A DNA stretch of 64,000 nt from an uncultured Bacteroidales bacterium (GCA_902798965.1 CADBYS010000007.1:28270-92269); one strand, 5' to 3'; counted from the stretch's first letter, positions 25,774 to 34,740 are shown. The notes: generated from the letters alone by a model not told the origin. Translations and numbers: made by a program.

Positions 25774-26000
25774 TTTTCAGCAAGCGTCCATGCGCAAAAA
25801 AAGCATGAACGGTTCTTGTTCATGCCTTGAGGTCGTAGGAAAAACCTGTAAATGTCAACAAGAAACGTCCATGCTAATGATGGACGCTTGCTTGATTTGT
25901 TCCGACATTTACACGTTATGAAGTTTCCTACGTTTCAAGGCGTGTTTCGAACAAACAGCAAACGCTATAAATCAATATGTCTGCGCAACGCTTTGCGCAT
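25774..26000 (+). ncRNA. Candidate structured non-coding RNA
   Basis: Downstream of a good promoter, a dense set of complementary arms is found. There is a 10-bp outer arm CATGCCTTGA (25821) with TCAAGGCGTG (25935, one G-U), CGTAGGAAA (25834) with TTTCCTACG (25924), TGTAAATGTC (25847) with GACATTTACA (25904), AACAA with TTGTT, and CGTCCAT with ATGGACG at the tip. Together they form one long interrupted hairpin of about 124 nt. A competing 12-bp arm GCAAGCGTCCAT (25780) can instead pair with ATGGACGCTTGC (25880). A 7-bp hairpin TGCGCAA/TTGCGCA at 25982-25999 may mark the end. It could be a 6S-like RNA, a retron-like or mobile-element RNA, or something new. Confidence 0.6.
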
Positions 26001-26041
26001 AATCTTCGGTTTAACGTCGGGAAGCGACGAGGGGGCGTGAT

Positions 26042-26526
26042 CTATTTTAACATCCCTTTGACCATCTTTCGCAGTTCTTCCTTATTAGGGAGGAATAGTT
26101 CATACTTCGAGACAAACAGATTGCTATCCACGTCAATTTTTCAGATGTCTGAAAATTTTGCGAAGATTTGTCAGATGTCTGACATTTGGGAAACATCAAG
26201 TAGAACTTGCGCATGTTGTTCAAATTAGGATGGCTATAGCCTCGCCCGACTCTTGCGCGAAGAATCTTGGAAAGGTTGGAAAGCATAGCAGTTCCGTACT
26301 TTGCACGCTTGTTACCATCCTGTTCAAACTCAACAATATGACGACCAATCCTCCAATATGTCGTTTTGATGGTTTCGCTGATGCTAATGGCTAAGGCTCT
26401 TTTTCCATCCTCTATTTCTTGCACAATCTTGTCGGCAAGCAAGGAAAGATCTGCATCAGGCAACACAACTGGATGATCAATCTTTGCAAGTTCGTTATTC
26501 ATATTTCTATGTGGCATTTCATTCAT
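26042..26526 (-). pseudogene. YhcG-type (DUF1016) nuclease remnant with internal deletion
   Basis: The N-terminal DUF1016 domain is well preserved (ISETIKTTYWRIGRHIVEFEQ, SNLSKILRARVGRGYSHPNLNNMRKFYLMFP). After SEKLTW the normal PDDEXK nuclease part is missing. In another frame the same DNA reads DSNLFVSKYELFLPNKEEL and stops at 26042, which is a typical C-terminus of the family. So most of the catalytic half has been deleted and the frame shifted. The product would be a 150-residue fragment. The start may be at MNNELAK, ten codons into the frame. Confidence 0.8.
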
Positions 26527-26618
26527 GTCGTATTCTTACTATCAGAACAGGTTTTCTCATAGTGATTGTAACTATCTATAAAATGATAGTCATCCATATG
26601 GTTAAACTTTTGTGGCTA

Positions 26619-26650
26619 CAAAGTTACAAAAAAAAACTGATATTTGCAAA
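26619..26650 (-). promoter_or_regulatory. Promoter of the DUF1016 remnant
   Basis: Minus strand TTTG (26647-26650) and TAACTTTG (26619-26626) with 20 nt between. The promoter is intact although the gene is broken. Confidence 0.8.
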
Positions 26651-26715
26651 TAAAGATCAAAAATAGTCGCAATTTTGTATAATTATTTGCATATTTTATG
26701 TAAATATTCGATTTT

Positions 26716-27678
26716 TTATGGTTCAGAAAGCAGATTATTGATAAATTCAGTCGTCTTATTAGTCCAAAACGTGTATATTTGGTCGCGACGTAATTCATCA
26801 TCAGGATACAGGTTCATGAGCGAGTCACGAATAGCAAAGCCTCTCTGAGATTCCTCGGAAATAGCCGAAATTTTAGTTATTACATCATCTGATTGTTCTG
26901 CCGCGTGACGGATAGCTGCATAGTGTTGCTCCAAAGAGGTGTTGACCCGCTCGAGCATCAGTTGTTCCTCTTGCTCGGCAGCATGGCGCTCGTTTTGGGC
27001 GGCATAGAAGAGACTCGCTGCAACAGCCAACAAACAAACGGAAAATATAACAGGTAATGCGCGAAGTACTCGGCGCGTTACGGCATAACGGCGCGGATAA
27101 ATCTTCCGGAGCAGTTCTTGCGCTTGCGCATTCTCGTTACGTATATCGTCGGCGGAAGCATAGATGCTGTCATCCGTTTCGCTTAGCCCGAAATCGATAA
27201 GTTTGACGTTACAGCCATTACGCGTGATGAGTATATTATCGCCTTTCAGATCGCGATGAGTCAGCTGGTGCGCATGGATATAATCCAAAGTGTCTTGCAG
27301 TTGTCCGACTACTCGTTCGCGGGCAGTCCAAGACGGTTTGGCAAGCAGCCATTGCGTTAAAGTCTGCCCTTCGATATACTCCTGAACGATACACTCCCCT
27401 AACCCTTCGACAGGTTCAAGGGAAAAGGTTGTTGCTATATTCGGATGGGATAAGGCAATACCGGTTCGGAACTCACGTTGCAGCATCCGGCGATATTCTG
27501 TGAGCGCACGATGTTCGGGACGCAGGGCTTTGATCAGGAATCGCCGGTCGTACCGTACTCCGCTATAGATAAGGCAGTTCTTGCGCTCCTGAAGGAGCGT
27601 AAGATCCGACCATTCGGTGTTCCATGTATCGGAAGCTATGAAGCCGGAAGAACTCGGGCTGTTATACTCTGCGGACAT
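26716..27678 (-). CDS. Membrane-anchored Ser/Thr kinase with shortened C-lobe
   Basis: 320 residues. The kinase N-lobe has Lys50 (FLIKAL) and a Glu in the following helix (QREFRTG). The catalytic loop HRDLKGDN (141-148) and IDFG (161-164) are present. After DFG only about 30 residues remain before a basic juxtamembrane stretch and one membrane helix at about 208-226. The activation segment, APE motif and most of the C-lobe are missing. A periplasmic helical region of about 95 residues follows. It overlaps the upstream gene by 17 nt. It may be an atypical or inactive kinase. Confidence 0.75.
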   Translation of the reverse strand: MSAEYNSPSSSGFIASDTWNTEWSDLTLLQERKNCLIYSGVRYDRRFLIKALRPEHRALTEYRRMLQREFRTGIALSHPNIATTFSLEPVEGLGECIVQEYIEGQTLTQWLLAKPSWTARERVVGQLQDTLDYIHAHQLTHRDLKGDNILITRNGCNVKLIDFGLSETDDSIYASADDIRNENAQAQELLRKIYPRRYAVTRRVLRALPVIFSVCLLAVAASLFYAAQNERHAAEQEEQLMLERVNTSLEQHYAAIRHAAEQSDDVITKISAISEESQRGFAIRDSLMNLYPDDELRRDQIYTFWTNKTTEFINNLLSEP

Positions 27679-28240
27679 AGGTCAAGCCGTGACGTTTGCC
27701 GGCCACATAGGTTTTTGGAGGTTGATTTTCTTGGACTACATTATCCAGATACATAGGGCGATTGACAAGGAAACAAACGGCACTACACGTATCACCGGCA
27801 TGCAACTTGCTATTCTCTGCCTCCACAACCGTAAACCGGTTCGTTCCTTCATAGCGCAATACCGCGCGTCGGTTCGGTCGCCAGGCTACTTCCACACAAT
27901 CTCCTGCTTGCAGCTCATCAGCCCGCACACCTTCTCCCACAAATGTCTCACTGTCTGCTTCCTGACGGTCAGAAAGCGCCTGCAAATACTCCTCCCATGA
28001 AGCGTATCCTAATAAATGGCATAGAATAGAAAGTGTAGTATGACGTGGCGTTTGCGCGCCGTCGATATAGTTCCACAGGCGCTTTAATGTGGTGGGAGAC
28101 AGGTATTCGTGCGATACCTCCCAGATACGCAGATTGAGCCAGTCGAAATCCGTAGGCGTACGCATTTCCCGCCCCATAAGCTGCTCAATATCTGCTCGCA
28201 GCGATACTATTTCTGGTGATTGTTTTGTCAAAATATCCAC
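27662..28240 (-). CDS. Kinase-associated regulatory protein (HTH-like N-terminus)
   Basis: A 192-residue protein paired with the kinase gene. Residues 1-90 contain the pattern [13 protein letters not shown]-like ([33 protein letters not shown]), which is frequent in Bacteroidales proteins next to or fused with kinases and resembles a helix-turn-helix or adaptor fold. Residues 105-175 are a small beta-domain ([35 protein letters not shown]). It probably senses or delivers a signal to the kinase. It starts 14 nt after the BRO remnant stop and shares its promoter. Confidence 0.65.
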   Translation of the reverse strand: MDILTKQSPEIVSLRADIEQLMGREMRTPTDFDWLNLRIWEVSHEYLSPTTLKRLWNYIDGAQTPRHTTLSILCHLLGYASWEEYLQALSDRQEADSETFVGEGVRADELQAGDCVEVAWRPNRRAVLRYEGTNRFTVVEAENSKLHAGDTCSAVCFLVNRPMYLDNVVQENQPPKTYVAGKRHGLTYVRRV

Positions 28241-28254
28241 AGGTGGGGATGGGA

Positions 28255-28589
28255 TTATTCTTTATCTTTATCAGTTTTCTCTTCAAGCGGCAAAGAGGGG
28301 TGCTGGCTTTCGAAGAAACGTTTGGCACTTAATGGGGAAACGACATTCCTGCCGGTTTGTGCTTCCCGTCAGCTGCTTGCATCTTCAGTTGTCCGATTTT
28401 TTCGGACAACTCGCTTCCTTCCTTCTTCAGTTTACCTTTAAGGTCGCTCCAATATTTGCGAGGTCTGTCGGTATCGGTCAGAACTTCAATCACATCTACA
28501 ATGGAGAAGAAGTATTTATCCTTCTCACTATCCCACACGACGCGAATATTACTCGCCTCGAAATGTTTTATGATTTCCTCTTGTGCCAT
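28255..28589 (-). pseudogene. BRO-family antirepressor remnant with internal deletion
   Basis: The first 73 residues are a good BRO-N domain (NIRVVWDSEKDKYFFSIVDV, DRPRKYWSDLKGKLKKEGSE, LSEKIGQLKMQAADGK). After that the frame runs into a stop within 12 residues. In another frame the following DNA reads TGRNVVSPLSAKRFFESQ up to a stop at 28255, which looks like the C-terminus of the same family. The middle (about 150 or more residues) is gone and the frame shifted. It shares this pattern with the DUF1016 remnant 2 kb away. Confidence 0.75.
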
Positions 28590-28608
28590 TATGCTCGATT
28601 TGCAACTA

Positions 28609-28640
28609 CAAAGTTACTAAAAAAAATTGACATTTGCAAA
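28609..28640 (-). promoter_or_regulatory. Promoter before the BRO remnant and kinase pair
   Basis: Minus strand TTTG (28637-28640) and TAACTTTG (28609-28616), 20 nt apart. After loss of the BRO gene it probably drives the regulator and kinase genes. Confidence 0.8.
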
Positions 28641-28731
28641 TGATTTGCGAAAATATTGGTAGTTTTTTTGATTTTTTCGTAAAAATACACAAAAAAAGCC
28701 GCGCGGGCGGCTCTTTTTGTTCAATTCACTC

Positions 28732-28806
28732 CTTTCACCTTTCACTTTTCACCTTTCACCTTTCTCTTTTCACCTTTCGCCTTTCACCTTTCACCTTTCA
28801 CCTTTC
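28732..28806 (+). repeat. CACCTTT/CACTTTT heptamer run
   Basis: Ten or so tandem 7-mers (CACCTTT with variants CACTTTT, CTCTTTT, CGCCTTT) in the long gap between the BRO remnant and dtd. This is the longest heptamer run in the window. Confidence 0.9.
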
Positions 28807-28918
28807 AAAAGTGTGCAGCTTAATCGGGGTCAAATCATAGTCAAGTCCATGGCAACACCAACCTAATCGCTCACTGGTCGCGTACGGTTTGCCCCTCCGA
28901 TCTTTCCGCAACCTCGTC

Positions 28919-28970
28919 GGGGTCAAAATGGGGTCTTATCAGGGTCAAGATGGGGTTTTATCGGGGTTAT
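28919..28970 (+). repeat. About 22-nt GGGGTC tandem repeat
   Basis: Two and a half copies of a unit like GGGGTCAAAATGGGGTCTTATC with small changes. The surrounding 28810-29100 has no plausible gene. One further GGGGTCAAATC lies at about 28816. Confidence 0.6.
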
Positions 28971-29035
28971 CCTAGACTTTAGTCCTCCCCAAAGCCCAAT
29001 CAAACCCTGACCTTCCCCATATCATCTTTGCATTT

Positions 29036-29055
29036 TTCTCGCATTTTTGCGAGAA
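29036..29055 (+). other. TTCTCGC/GCGAGAA hairpin
   Basis: A 7-bp stem with a T-rich loop in the non-coding stretch upstream of the large inverted repeat. Its function is unknown. Confidence 0.4.
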
Positions 29056-29105
29056 CTATCCCTACGTCCATTCCCGAAGGATACCATCATCCGACATTTT
29101 TTTAA

Positions 29106-29212
29106 CATGACGGTTTGACGGTTTCTATTACCAAAATCAGCGCATTTCAACATCTTAATTTATTGTTTTTATGCGCATTGCGCAGAAACCGTCAAACCGT
29201 CAAACCGTCATG
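29106..29212. repeat. Large inverted repeat built from an 8-mer
   Basis: The left arm CATGACGGTTTGACGGTTTCT (29106-29126) is complementary over 21 nt to the right arm at 29184-29212. The right arm has one extra copy of the 8-mer AAACCGTC. The arms enclose 57 nt. It resembles the edge of an element or an iteron-like binding region. No recombinase or primase gene is left nearby. Confidence 0.75.
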
Positions 29213-29314
29213 CAAAAATATGCAAAGATATATGGGAAAAAATTTCATTTTTCTTCATTTTGCAAGCGAAATGCGAGATTTTGAGTGCAAAAATTCAATC
29301 AGCTGCACGAATGG

Positions 29315-29767
29315 TTACTTCAAGTCGTCCGTGTCGAGGAGGATGGTGACGGGACCGGAGTTGATGAAATCGACTTGCATGTCGGCTCCGAAACGGCCTG
29401 TCTCAACGTGCAGTCCGTAGGTGGTACGGAGAGTTTGATTGAAATAGTCGTACAACGGCGAGGCTTGTTCCGGACGCGCGGCACGGATGAAGGAAGGTCG
29501 GTTGCCCTTGCGGCAATCGGCATAGAGCGTGAACTGCGATATACTGAGGATAGCCCCATCCACCTCACGCAGAGAGAGATTCATCTTACCCTGCGCATCC
29601 TCAAAGACGCGGAGTTGGGCGATCTTCTTCGCCAAGAGATCGGCTTCTGCCCGGGTGTCTGTTTCGGTGATGCCCACCAGAAGCATGAAACCCATTCCTA
29701 TCCTACCGACCGCCGTGCCATCAATGCGCACCTCGGCACGGCTACAACGTTGTACTACTACTCGCAT
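29315..29767 (-). CDS. dtd: D-aminoacyl-tRNA deacylase
   Basis: Removes D-amino acids wrongly loaded on tRNA, a cytosolic quality-control step. It has 150 residues, the usual length. Signature motifs are present: [13 protein letters not shown] at the start, the active-site SQFTLYAD, the GNRPSF loop and NSGPVTILL near the C-terminus (the cross-subunit Gly-cisPro region). It is the last gene of the long minus-strand run and borders the accessory region. Confidence 0.96.
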   Translation of the reverse strand: MRVVVQRCSRAEVRIDGTAVGRIGMGFMLLVGITETDTRAEADLLAKKIAQLRVFEDAQGKMNLSLREVDGAILSISQFTLYADCRKGNRPSFIRAARPEQASPLYDYFNQTLRTTYGLHVETGRFGADMQVDFINSGPVTILLDTDDLK

Positions 29768-29827
29768 GGTTGTTCTATTTTAAATATTACCGGATTGCTT
29801 GGATGAGGGCTGTGGTCATCTTTTTCG

Positions 29828-31546
29828 TTATTTGGTGAACAGCCAACCGTCGTATTGGATGTCGATGGTGCTGTCGCTGTAGGCTGTGATATCAATATCG
29901 TCCAAGGCAAAAGCTACCTTATTGTCCTGCGAGTGAACGACCAATGCAGTCTTTTCGGCTTTGGCAGCAGCTATGGACGCGGTGTCGAAGAGGAGGAGGT
30001 AATTCTGTTCTCCGTATTTGAGGTTGATATGCAATACGCTACCTTGCAGACTATTAGCGGGAATAGAACGCGTTGTCCAGCGGTTGATGCGTCGGAACGA
30101 GGTGAATCCTTGCGGACACGGATACGAAACTTCATTATTCGGTGTGTAATACGCCAACGCCCACGTTAGGGTACGCATTGTTGCTGTTGAGTCAGCGGAA
30201 CCGTTACTGCCATAACAGGACGTATCCAACCAGCGGTTTGCGTAGTCGTCGCCATAGTTATTGCGCATATACAGCAGGTCATCGCGCAGACTGTTGGCCT
30301 CAGATTCGGTCAGTGCGGAATTGTCCGTCAAGCCATAGATATGCAGCGGCAGTTGCAGTTGCTTGTCATTGACTATGCGGTCGATCTTGGCTGTCAGGAT
30401 GGGACGAGATATACGATAATAGTTCAGCGGCTGACCGGAAGTGAGCAGGAACAGCGCGGCAAACGACCAGATGATCCAATGGAAACGTTTGCGCTTGGCA
30501 ACAAGCATCACGATGCAGATGGCGTAGAACCACAGCAACATCGTCAGCACATACAGACGCGGAGCAGTAATGCCGTAATCCACCACCCGACGCACGATGC
30601 CGACCGTCATCAGCACGAGCAGCGGCAGAATGATAACAGGCAACCAGCGTGTGAGCAGCCTACTCTGCCACGTGTCGCGTTTGGTTACCTCGGGATAGAG
30701 CAAGACGAAACAGAGCACGTAGCCAATCATCACACATGATACGAGCACGGATAGCAGACCTTTGGGCAGTTCCCAGTGCACGAGGATGCTGATGCCATAC
30801 GCGTAGAGCACCACGATATAACAGCCAAGCAAGGGCAAGAGCAGCCACGACACGACTTTGCGGAGCAGCGAGGGCATATCGGCAGAGGTGTTGTGCTTGC
30901 GGTCGCCCTGTGGAAGCAACGCCATGAACAGCATCCCGAAGAGCATCACCGACCCAAGAACCATCAGAATAACCATCAGTTTCTCGCTCGGCTTGAAATC
31001 AAACAGCGCTCCCGTACCTGCCACCAAGCCTTCTGCACCACCGACCATCAGCCACGACACGATGCCGCTGATGAGAAGTGCACCGGCAGACGAACAGATG
31101 AAGTGCCAGGCTTTGAGGTCGTCTTGCTCCTTATGGAACGAGCCGAGCAAGGCAAAAAGGATGATGGCTGTGCCCCACGCCGCATTGCCGATGTAGAATG
31201 CCGGGAGTTCTTTGTCGGGGAACAGATTAGTATAGAACAAGAGGATGCTATACCCACCCCACAACGCAAGGGCGATACCTTCAGTCCACCAGCGCAGATG
31301 TTGGCTCCTCTGCTCTTCGCCCCACAACGATACAGCCAGGCTGATCGGTATTCCTCCCGAAAGGAAGACAAGCAGACACAGCAACCACGTTGCGGATTTC
31401 CCGGGTTGAGCAATAGTCAAATAGGTAATCAAAGCGGTTAAAGCCGTTAGCAGACAGACTGCCACGGGAAATCGCAGCACAACGCGCCGGAGCGATTGCC
31501 AAAGGTTGTGCAACGACAGACGTTGCTTGAGTGAGGCGATGTTCAT
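29828..31546 (-). CDS. DUF4153 multi-pass membrane protein
   Basis: A 572-residue inner-membrane protein with about 12 hydrophobic helices in residues 25-370 and a soluble C-terminal domain (about 375-572, e.g. LPLHIYGLTDNSALTESEA, SLQGSVLHINLKYGEQNYLL). Size and layout match the DUF4153 family, which has no known function. It lies 19 nt after the YqeY gene and is probably in one transcript with it. Confidence 0.85.
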   Translation of the reverse strand: MNIASLKQRLSLHNLWQSLRRVVLRFPVAVCLLTALTALITYLTIAQPGKSATWLLCLLVFLSGGIPISLAVSLWGEEQRSQHLRWWTEGIALALWGGYSILLFYTNLFPDKELPAFYIGNAAWGTAIILFALLGSFHKEQDDLKAWHFICSSAGALLISGIVSWLMVGGAEGLVAGTGALFDFKPSEKLMVILMVLGSVMLFGMLFMALLPQGDRKHNTSADMPSLLRKVVSWLLLPLLGCYIVVLYAYGISILVHWELPKGLLSVLVSCVMIGYVLCFVLLYPEVTKRDTWQSRLLTRWLPVIILPLLVLMTVGIVRRVVDYGITAPRLYVLTMLLWFYAICIVMLVAKRKRFHWIIWSFAALFLLTSGQPLNYYRISRPILTAKIDRIVNDKQLQLPLHIYGLTDNSALTESEANSLRDDLLYMRNNYGDDYANRWLDTSCYGSNGSADSTATMRTLTWALAYYTPNNEVSYPCPQGFTSFRRINRWTTRSIPANSLQGSVLHINLKYGEQNYLLLFDTASIAAAKAEKTALVVHSQDNKVAFALDDIDITAYSDSTIDIQYDGWLFTK

Positions 31547-31565
31547 AGGTTGCTATTGATCCGAA

Positions 31566-32012
31566 TTATGCCAATTGGCTTTGCACAACCTGTGCAACCA
31601 TCTTGCCGTCGGCATTGGGCAGAGCGGCCTTGATGGCTTTGACGAAGAGACCCATGTTCTTCTTCTCGGCTTCCCAGCCGTTGGCTTCTTTGGCCTGATT
31701 GAAGGCACGAACGATATCTTCTTCGCTGGCAGCCTTGGGCAAGAAGGTCTCCAGCACGTCGATCTGTGCCTGCTCGGCATCGGCCAGTTCTTTACGTCCG
31801 GCAGCGATGTATTGCTCCACCGACTCCTGGCGTTGCTTAACCATCTTCTTGATGATCTGGATCTCGTCGGCCTCGGTCATTTCCTTACCGGCATTCTCCT
31901 TGCTTGTTGACCAATTGAGGAAAGCACTCTTGATGGCGCGCAGCGTCTCAGTGCGTACGGAATCATGGTTTTTCATTGCCTCCATGATCAAGGCATTCAT
32001 TTCATTCTTCAT
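31566..32012 (-). CDS. GatB/YqeY domain protein
   Basis: A 148-residue soluble helical protein of the YqeY family, which shares its fold with the C-terminal tRNA-binding domain of GatB. EMNALIMEAMKNHDSVRTETLRAIKSAF at the start, RQESVEQYIAAGRKELADAE in the middle and LPNADGKMVAQVVQSQL at the end fit the family. Its role is uncertain, and tRNA-linked quality control has been suggested. Confidence 0.92.
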   Translation of the reverse strand: MKNEMNALIMEAMKNHDSVRTETLRAIKSAFLNWSTSKENAGKEMTEADEIQIIKKMVKQRQESVEQYIAAGRKELADAEQAQIDVLETFLPKAASEEDIVRAFNQAKEANGWEAEKKNMGLFVKAIKAALPNADGKMVAQVVQSQLA

Positions 32013-32057
32013 ATGATTATTCTTTTACTATTTCTATTTTTGGGCAATCAGTATCGG

Positions 32058-33269
32058 TTATCGGAGGAACGCATCCTTGAAGCCAAGGAAGTACAGGATA
32101 CCGTCCAGGCCGACCGTTGAGATAGCCTGCCGCGCGTTTTCCTTCACTTTGGGCTTGGCATGGAAGGCTATTCCGAGTCCGGCTTTGCCTAACATATTCA
32201 GGTCGTTAGCGCCATCGCCGACGGCAATGACCTGCGCCAGATCGATATGTTCAACTTGCGCTATGAGTTCCAGCAGCTCCGCCTTGCGCCGTGCATCGAC
32301 CACCTCACCCAGATATCGGCCGGTGAACTTACCATCCTCGACCTCCAGCTCGTTGGCATACACATAATCCACGCCAAAGCGCTGCTGCAGATACTTGCCC
32401 ACGAAGGTGAATCCACCGCTGAGGATGGCGATCTTGAATCCGCATCTCTTGAGTATGCCGAACAACCGGTCTGCTCCTTCGGTGATAGGCAGATGATCGA
32501 TAATATCCTGCTGGACGCTTGCATCCAGCCCCTTGAGCAAGGCACAACGCCGCGTGAAGCTCTCCTTGAAGTCGATCTCTCCCCGCATAGCCGACAGGGT
32601 GATGGCTTTGACCTCATCCCCCACTCCAGCTCGCATCGCCAACTCGTCGATGACCTCGGTCTGGATGAAGGTGGAGTCCATATCCACGCAGATGAGTCGT
32701 CGGTTGCGGCGGAACATATCATCTTTCTGGAAGGATATATCTATACCCTCTTCCCGGGACACCTCCATCAGTTCGCGCTGCAGCGCCTCTCTGTCGGGCA
32801 GGTTACCGCGCAGCGAGAACTCGATACAACTGTGGCGTTTTTCAATTGGGAGATCAACATTCGGGCGGTCACTGAGGCGCAAGATATTATCGATATTCAG
32901 TTGCCGCTTAGCCACCAGTTCTGTGACGCGCGCTACGTGACGCGCATTGATCTCCCGCGCCAAGAGCGTAATGACGTATCGCTCCTGCTCCTGCCTGCCA
33001 ACCCATGCGGCATACTCCTGTTCGGTGAGGGGCGTGAAGCGTACGATCATCTCCAAGCGCGAACAGCAGAACAGCACCTCCTTGATCATATCGCCGCTCT
33101 GGGTTGCGTCGTCCACACGAATCAGTATACTCAGGTTCAATTGGTGATGCAGATTGGACTGACCTATATCCTGAATAAACGCGCCGTACTTGCCTAACAC
33201 TTCGGTTACGGCAGCGGTCACGCCGGGCTTATCAAAGCCGATAATATTAATCAATATAAATTCTCTCAT
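32058..33269 (-). CDS. serB: Phosphoserine phosphatase with N-terminal ACT domains
   Basis: The last step of serine synthesis, phosphoserine to serine. The 403-residue protein starts with two ACT-like domains (residues 1-175: LINIIGFDKPGVTAAVTEVL, YVITLLAREINARHVARV), which usually bind amino acids and give feedback control. The HAD domain follows with catalytic DMDSTFIQTEVIDELA, the SGGF motif, and AVGDGANDLNML. The length agrees with the ACT-containing SerB subfamily. Confidence 0.95.
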   Translation of the reverse strand: MREFILINIIGFDKPGVTAAVTEVLGKYGAFIQDIGQSNLHHQLNLSILIRVDDATQSGDMIKEVLFCCSRLEMIVRFTPLTEQEYAAWVGRQEQERYVITLLAREINARHVARVTELVAKRQLNIDNILRLSDRPNVDLPIEKRHSCIEFSLRGNLPDREALQRELMEVSREEGIDISFQKDDMFRRNRRLICVDMDSTFIQTEVIDELAMRAGVGDEVKAITLSAMRGEIDFKESFTRRCALLKGLDASVQQDIIDHLPITEGADRLFGILKRCGFKIAILSGGFTFVGKYLQQRFGVDYVYANELEVEDGKFTGRYLGEVVDARRKAELLELIAQVEHIDLAQVIAVGDGANDLNMLGKAGLGIAFHAKPKVKENARQAISTVGLDGILYFLGFKDAFLR

Positions 33270-33313
33270 ATCAGGGCGAAGTGATTGTTAGTTTGTCATA
33301 TTCCCTTATTCGG

Positions 33314-34651
33314 TTACTCTTCGGCGGACGAAAAATCACGATCAAAGAGGGCAAGACGCTCGTCGAGCGCGGGGAATTGATCCTCGCGGATAGACGCTGC
33401 ACAGCCGCGCATACCTTCGCGTTTGGCACCTGTAGAGACGAGCGAGATTGCCGACACACCATAGTAGATGAGCTTGTTGAGCAACTGTTCGCCAGTCCAG
33501 TTTCGATAGGTGAAGGTGAAGAAGAATCCGTCGCCAACAGGTTGGTCATTGGCATCCTTGTCATATACAACATGGAAGTGATGTTTCTCCATGATCTGCT
33601 TGATGCGATGTGCCTTATCGGCATAGACGTGGGTATTCTGCACGAAGTTGATCTTCCCTTCTGCAGCCGCCTTCATCATCGCCGCCATAGCATATTGCAC
33701 GGAGTGCGATACACCCGACGAGATAGCATAGAGAATCTGGTAGACGAGCGTACGCATGAACTGTCCATCACTGTTGTAGCGCTTGGTGAGTGCCGGGAAA
33801 TGACGATGTGCCAAGTCGGGATTGACAGCAATAACAGCCGCCCGTTCACCTGCGTACGAGAAGATCTTGGAGCAGGAAACGAGATGTACGCAGTTCATCG
33901 TATATCGTCCGATAGTAGGCTGGAAGGGTGCCTGATAGGGTTTGCCGCGATTCGGGTCACGGAAATCCATATTCAGGTACGCCACATCCTCGATGACGAT
34001 GGTGTCGTAGCGGTTAGCCAGACGACCGATGATACGCAGTTCATCCTCGGTGAGGCACATCCACGAGGGATTGTTCGGGTTGCTGTAGAGGATAGCGGAG
34101 ATGTTGCCTTTCTGCAATTTCTGCTCGAGCGCATCGCGGAGCTTGTCGCCACGGAAGTCGCCTATATCGATGGAATCGACCTTAAGACCGATGACGCGGC
34201 TCTGCTGTTTCTGCACAGGGAAACAGGGATCGAGGAAGAGGATGGTATCACGATCCGGCCGCAACTGCGAGATGAGCGTATCGAGCGCATAGCAGCCTTG
34301 CATAGAGCCTACAGTAGGCACGATGCACTCCTCGGGGATACTGATGCCCAGGAAGGCACGAATGAACTCGGAAGCGGCAGCGGTAAGCTGCGGAATACCC
34401 GTGATGAGCGGGTACTGGTTGGCGCAACCGGCACGCAAGGCAGCTACCTGGGCTTCGATGCCGATCTGCTCGGCCGGCAAGCCCGGGTTGCCCAGCTCCA
34501 TATGCACATATTCGCAGTCGGCCTGGCGCTCAATCTCGCGCACAATGCCCACCATCTGGCGGATAGTGGCGTTTCCTAACTCGTGTGCATCCATCAAGCC
34601 AAAGGCTCCGCACACATTATCTACGAGGTTCTTATCAAGTGGGTAGTTCAT
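33314..34651 (-). CDS. PLP-dependent class I/II aminotransferase
   Basis: A 445-residue aminotransferase with the fold-type I pattern: GCYALD (cofactor phosphate region), YSNPNNPSW, the aspartate in VIEDVAYLN and the Schiff-base lysine in SCSKIFSYAGER. The substrate cannot be told from the sequence. I start at the ATG at 34651 (MNYPLDKN). An upstream in-frame ATG at 34708 would add 19 residues encoded wholly by the AGACCG repeat, and the same residues appear before the LytM-like gene, so that start is rejected. Confidence 0.9.
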   Translation of the reverse strand: MNYPLDKNLVDNVCGAFGLMDAHELGNATIRQMVGIVREIERQADCEYVHMELGNPGLPAEQIGIEAQVAALRAGCANQYPLITGIPQLTAAASEFIRAFLGISIPEECIVPTVGSMQGCYALDTLISQLRPDRDTILFLDPCFPVQKQQSRVIGLKVDSIDIGDFRGDKLRDALEQKLQKGNISAILYSNPNNPSWMCLTEDELRIIGRLANRYDTIVIEDVAYLNMDFRDPNRGKPYQAPFQPTIGRYTMNCVHLVSCSKIFSYAGERAAVIAVNPDLAHRHFPALTKRYNSDGQFMRTLVYQILYAISSGVSHSVQYAMAAMMKAAAEGKINFVQNTHVYADKAHRIKQIMEKHHFHVVYDKDANDQPVGDGFFFTFTYRNWTGEQLLNKLIYYGVSAISLVSTGAKREGMRGCAASIREDQFPALDERLALFDRDFSSAEE

Positions 34652-34666
34652 GGTAGTTATTTTATT

Positions 34667-34740
34667 AGTCGAAAGACCGTCCCTTCGGGACTCAAAGACA
34701 AAAGACAAAAGACTAATTACTCTTTGAGCGTTAGCGGTCT
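34667..34740. repeat. Composite AGACCG element
   Basis: Between the MscS-like stop and the aminotransferase start. Reading minus, it begins TAGACCGCTAACGCTCAAAG on the stop codon, continues with TAATTAG and AAAGACA-type heptamers, and ends with the hairpin GTCCC-TTC-GGGAC and CGGTCTTTCGACTAATA. The ends AGACCG and CGGTCT are inverted copies. A near-identical composite is at 43838-43926. Confidence 0.85.

Noticed and set aside
25774-26000. tmRNA, RNase P RNA or SRP RNA
   Set aside because: No tRNA-like end, no typical RNase P core words and no SRP tetraloop region are present. The real tmRNA is at 57410-57801.
28634-28840. Small protein rich in [11 protein letters not shown]
   Set aside because: It is the translation of CACCTTT heptamers, not a gene.
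29115-29420. Small protein with a KPSNRQTVKPS-like part upstream of dtd
   Set aside because: It is the translation of the inverted repeat and runs antisense into dtd.
33281-34579. Long open frame antisense to the aminotransferase gene
   Set aside because: It is rich in His, Arg and Ile and matches no family, while the opposite strand encodes a clear PLP enzyme. Several such antisense frames (36323-37411, 37619-38815, 43910-45574) are by-products of codon use.
34652-34708. N-terminal extension MSFVFES of the aminotransferase
   Set aside because: The extension is encoded by the AGACCG repeat, and the same residues appear before the LytM-like gene, so they are a repeat artefact.
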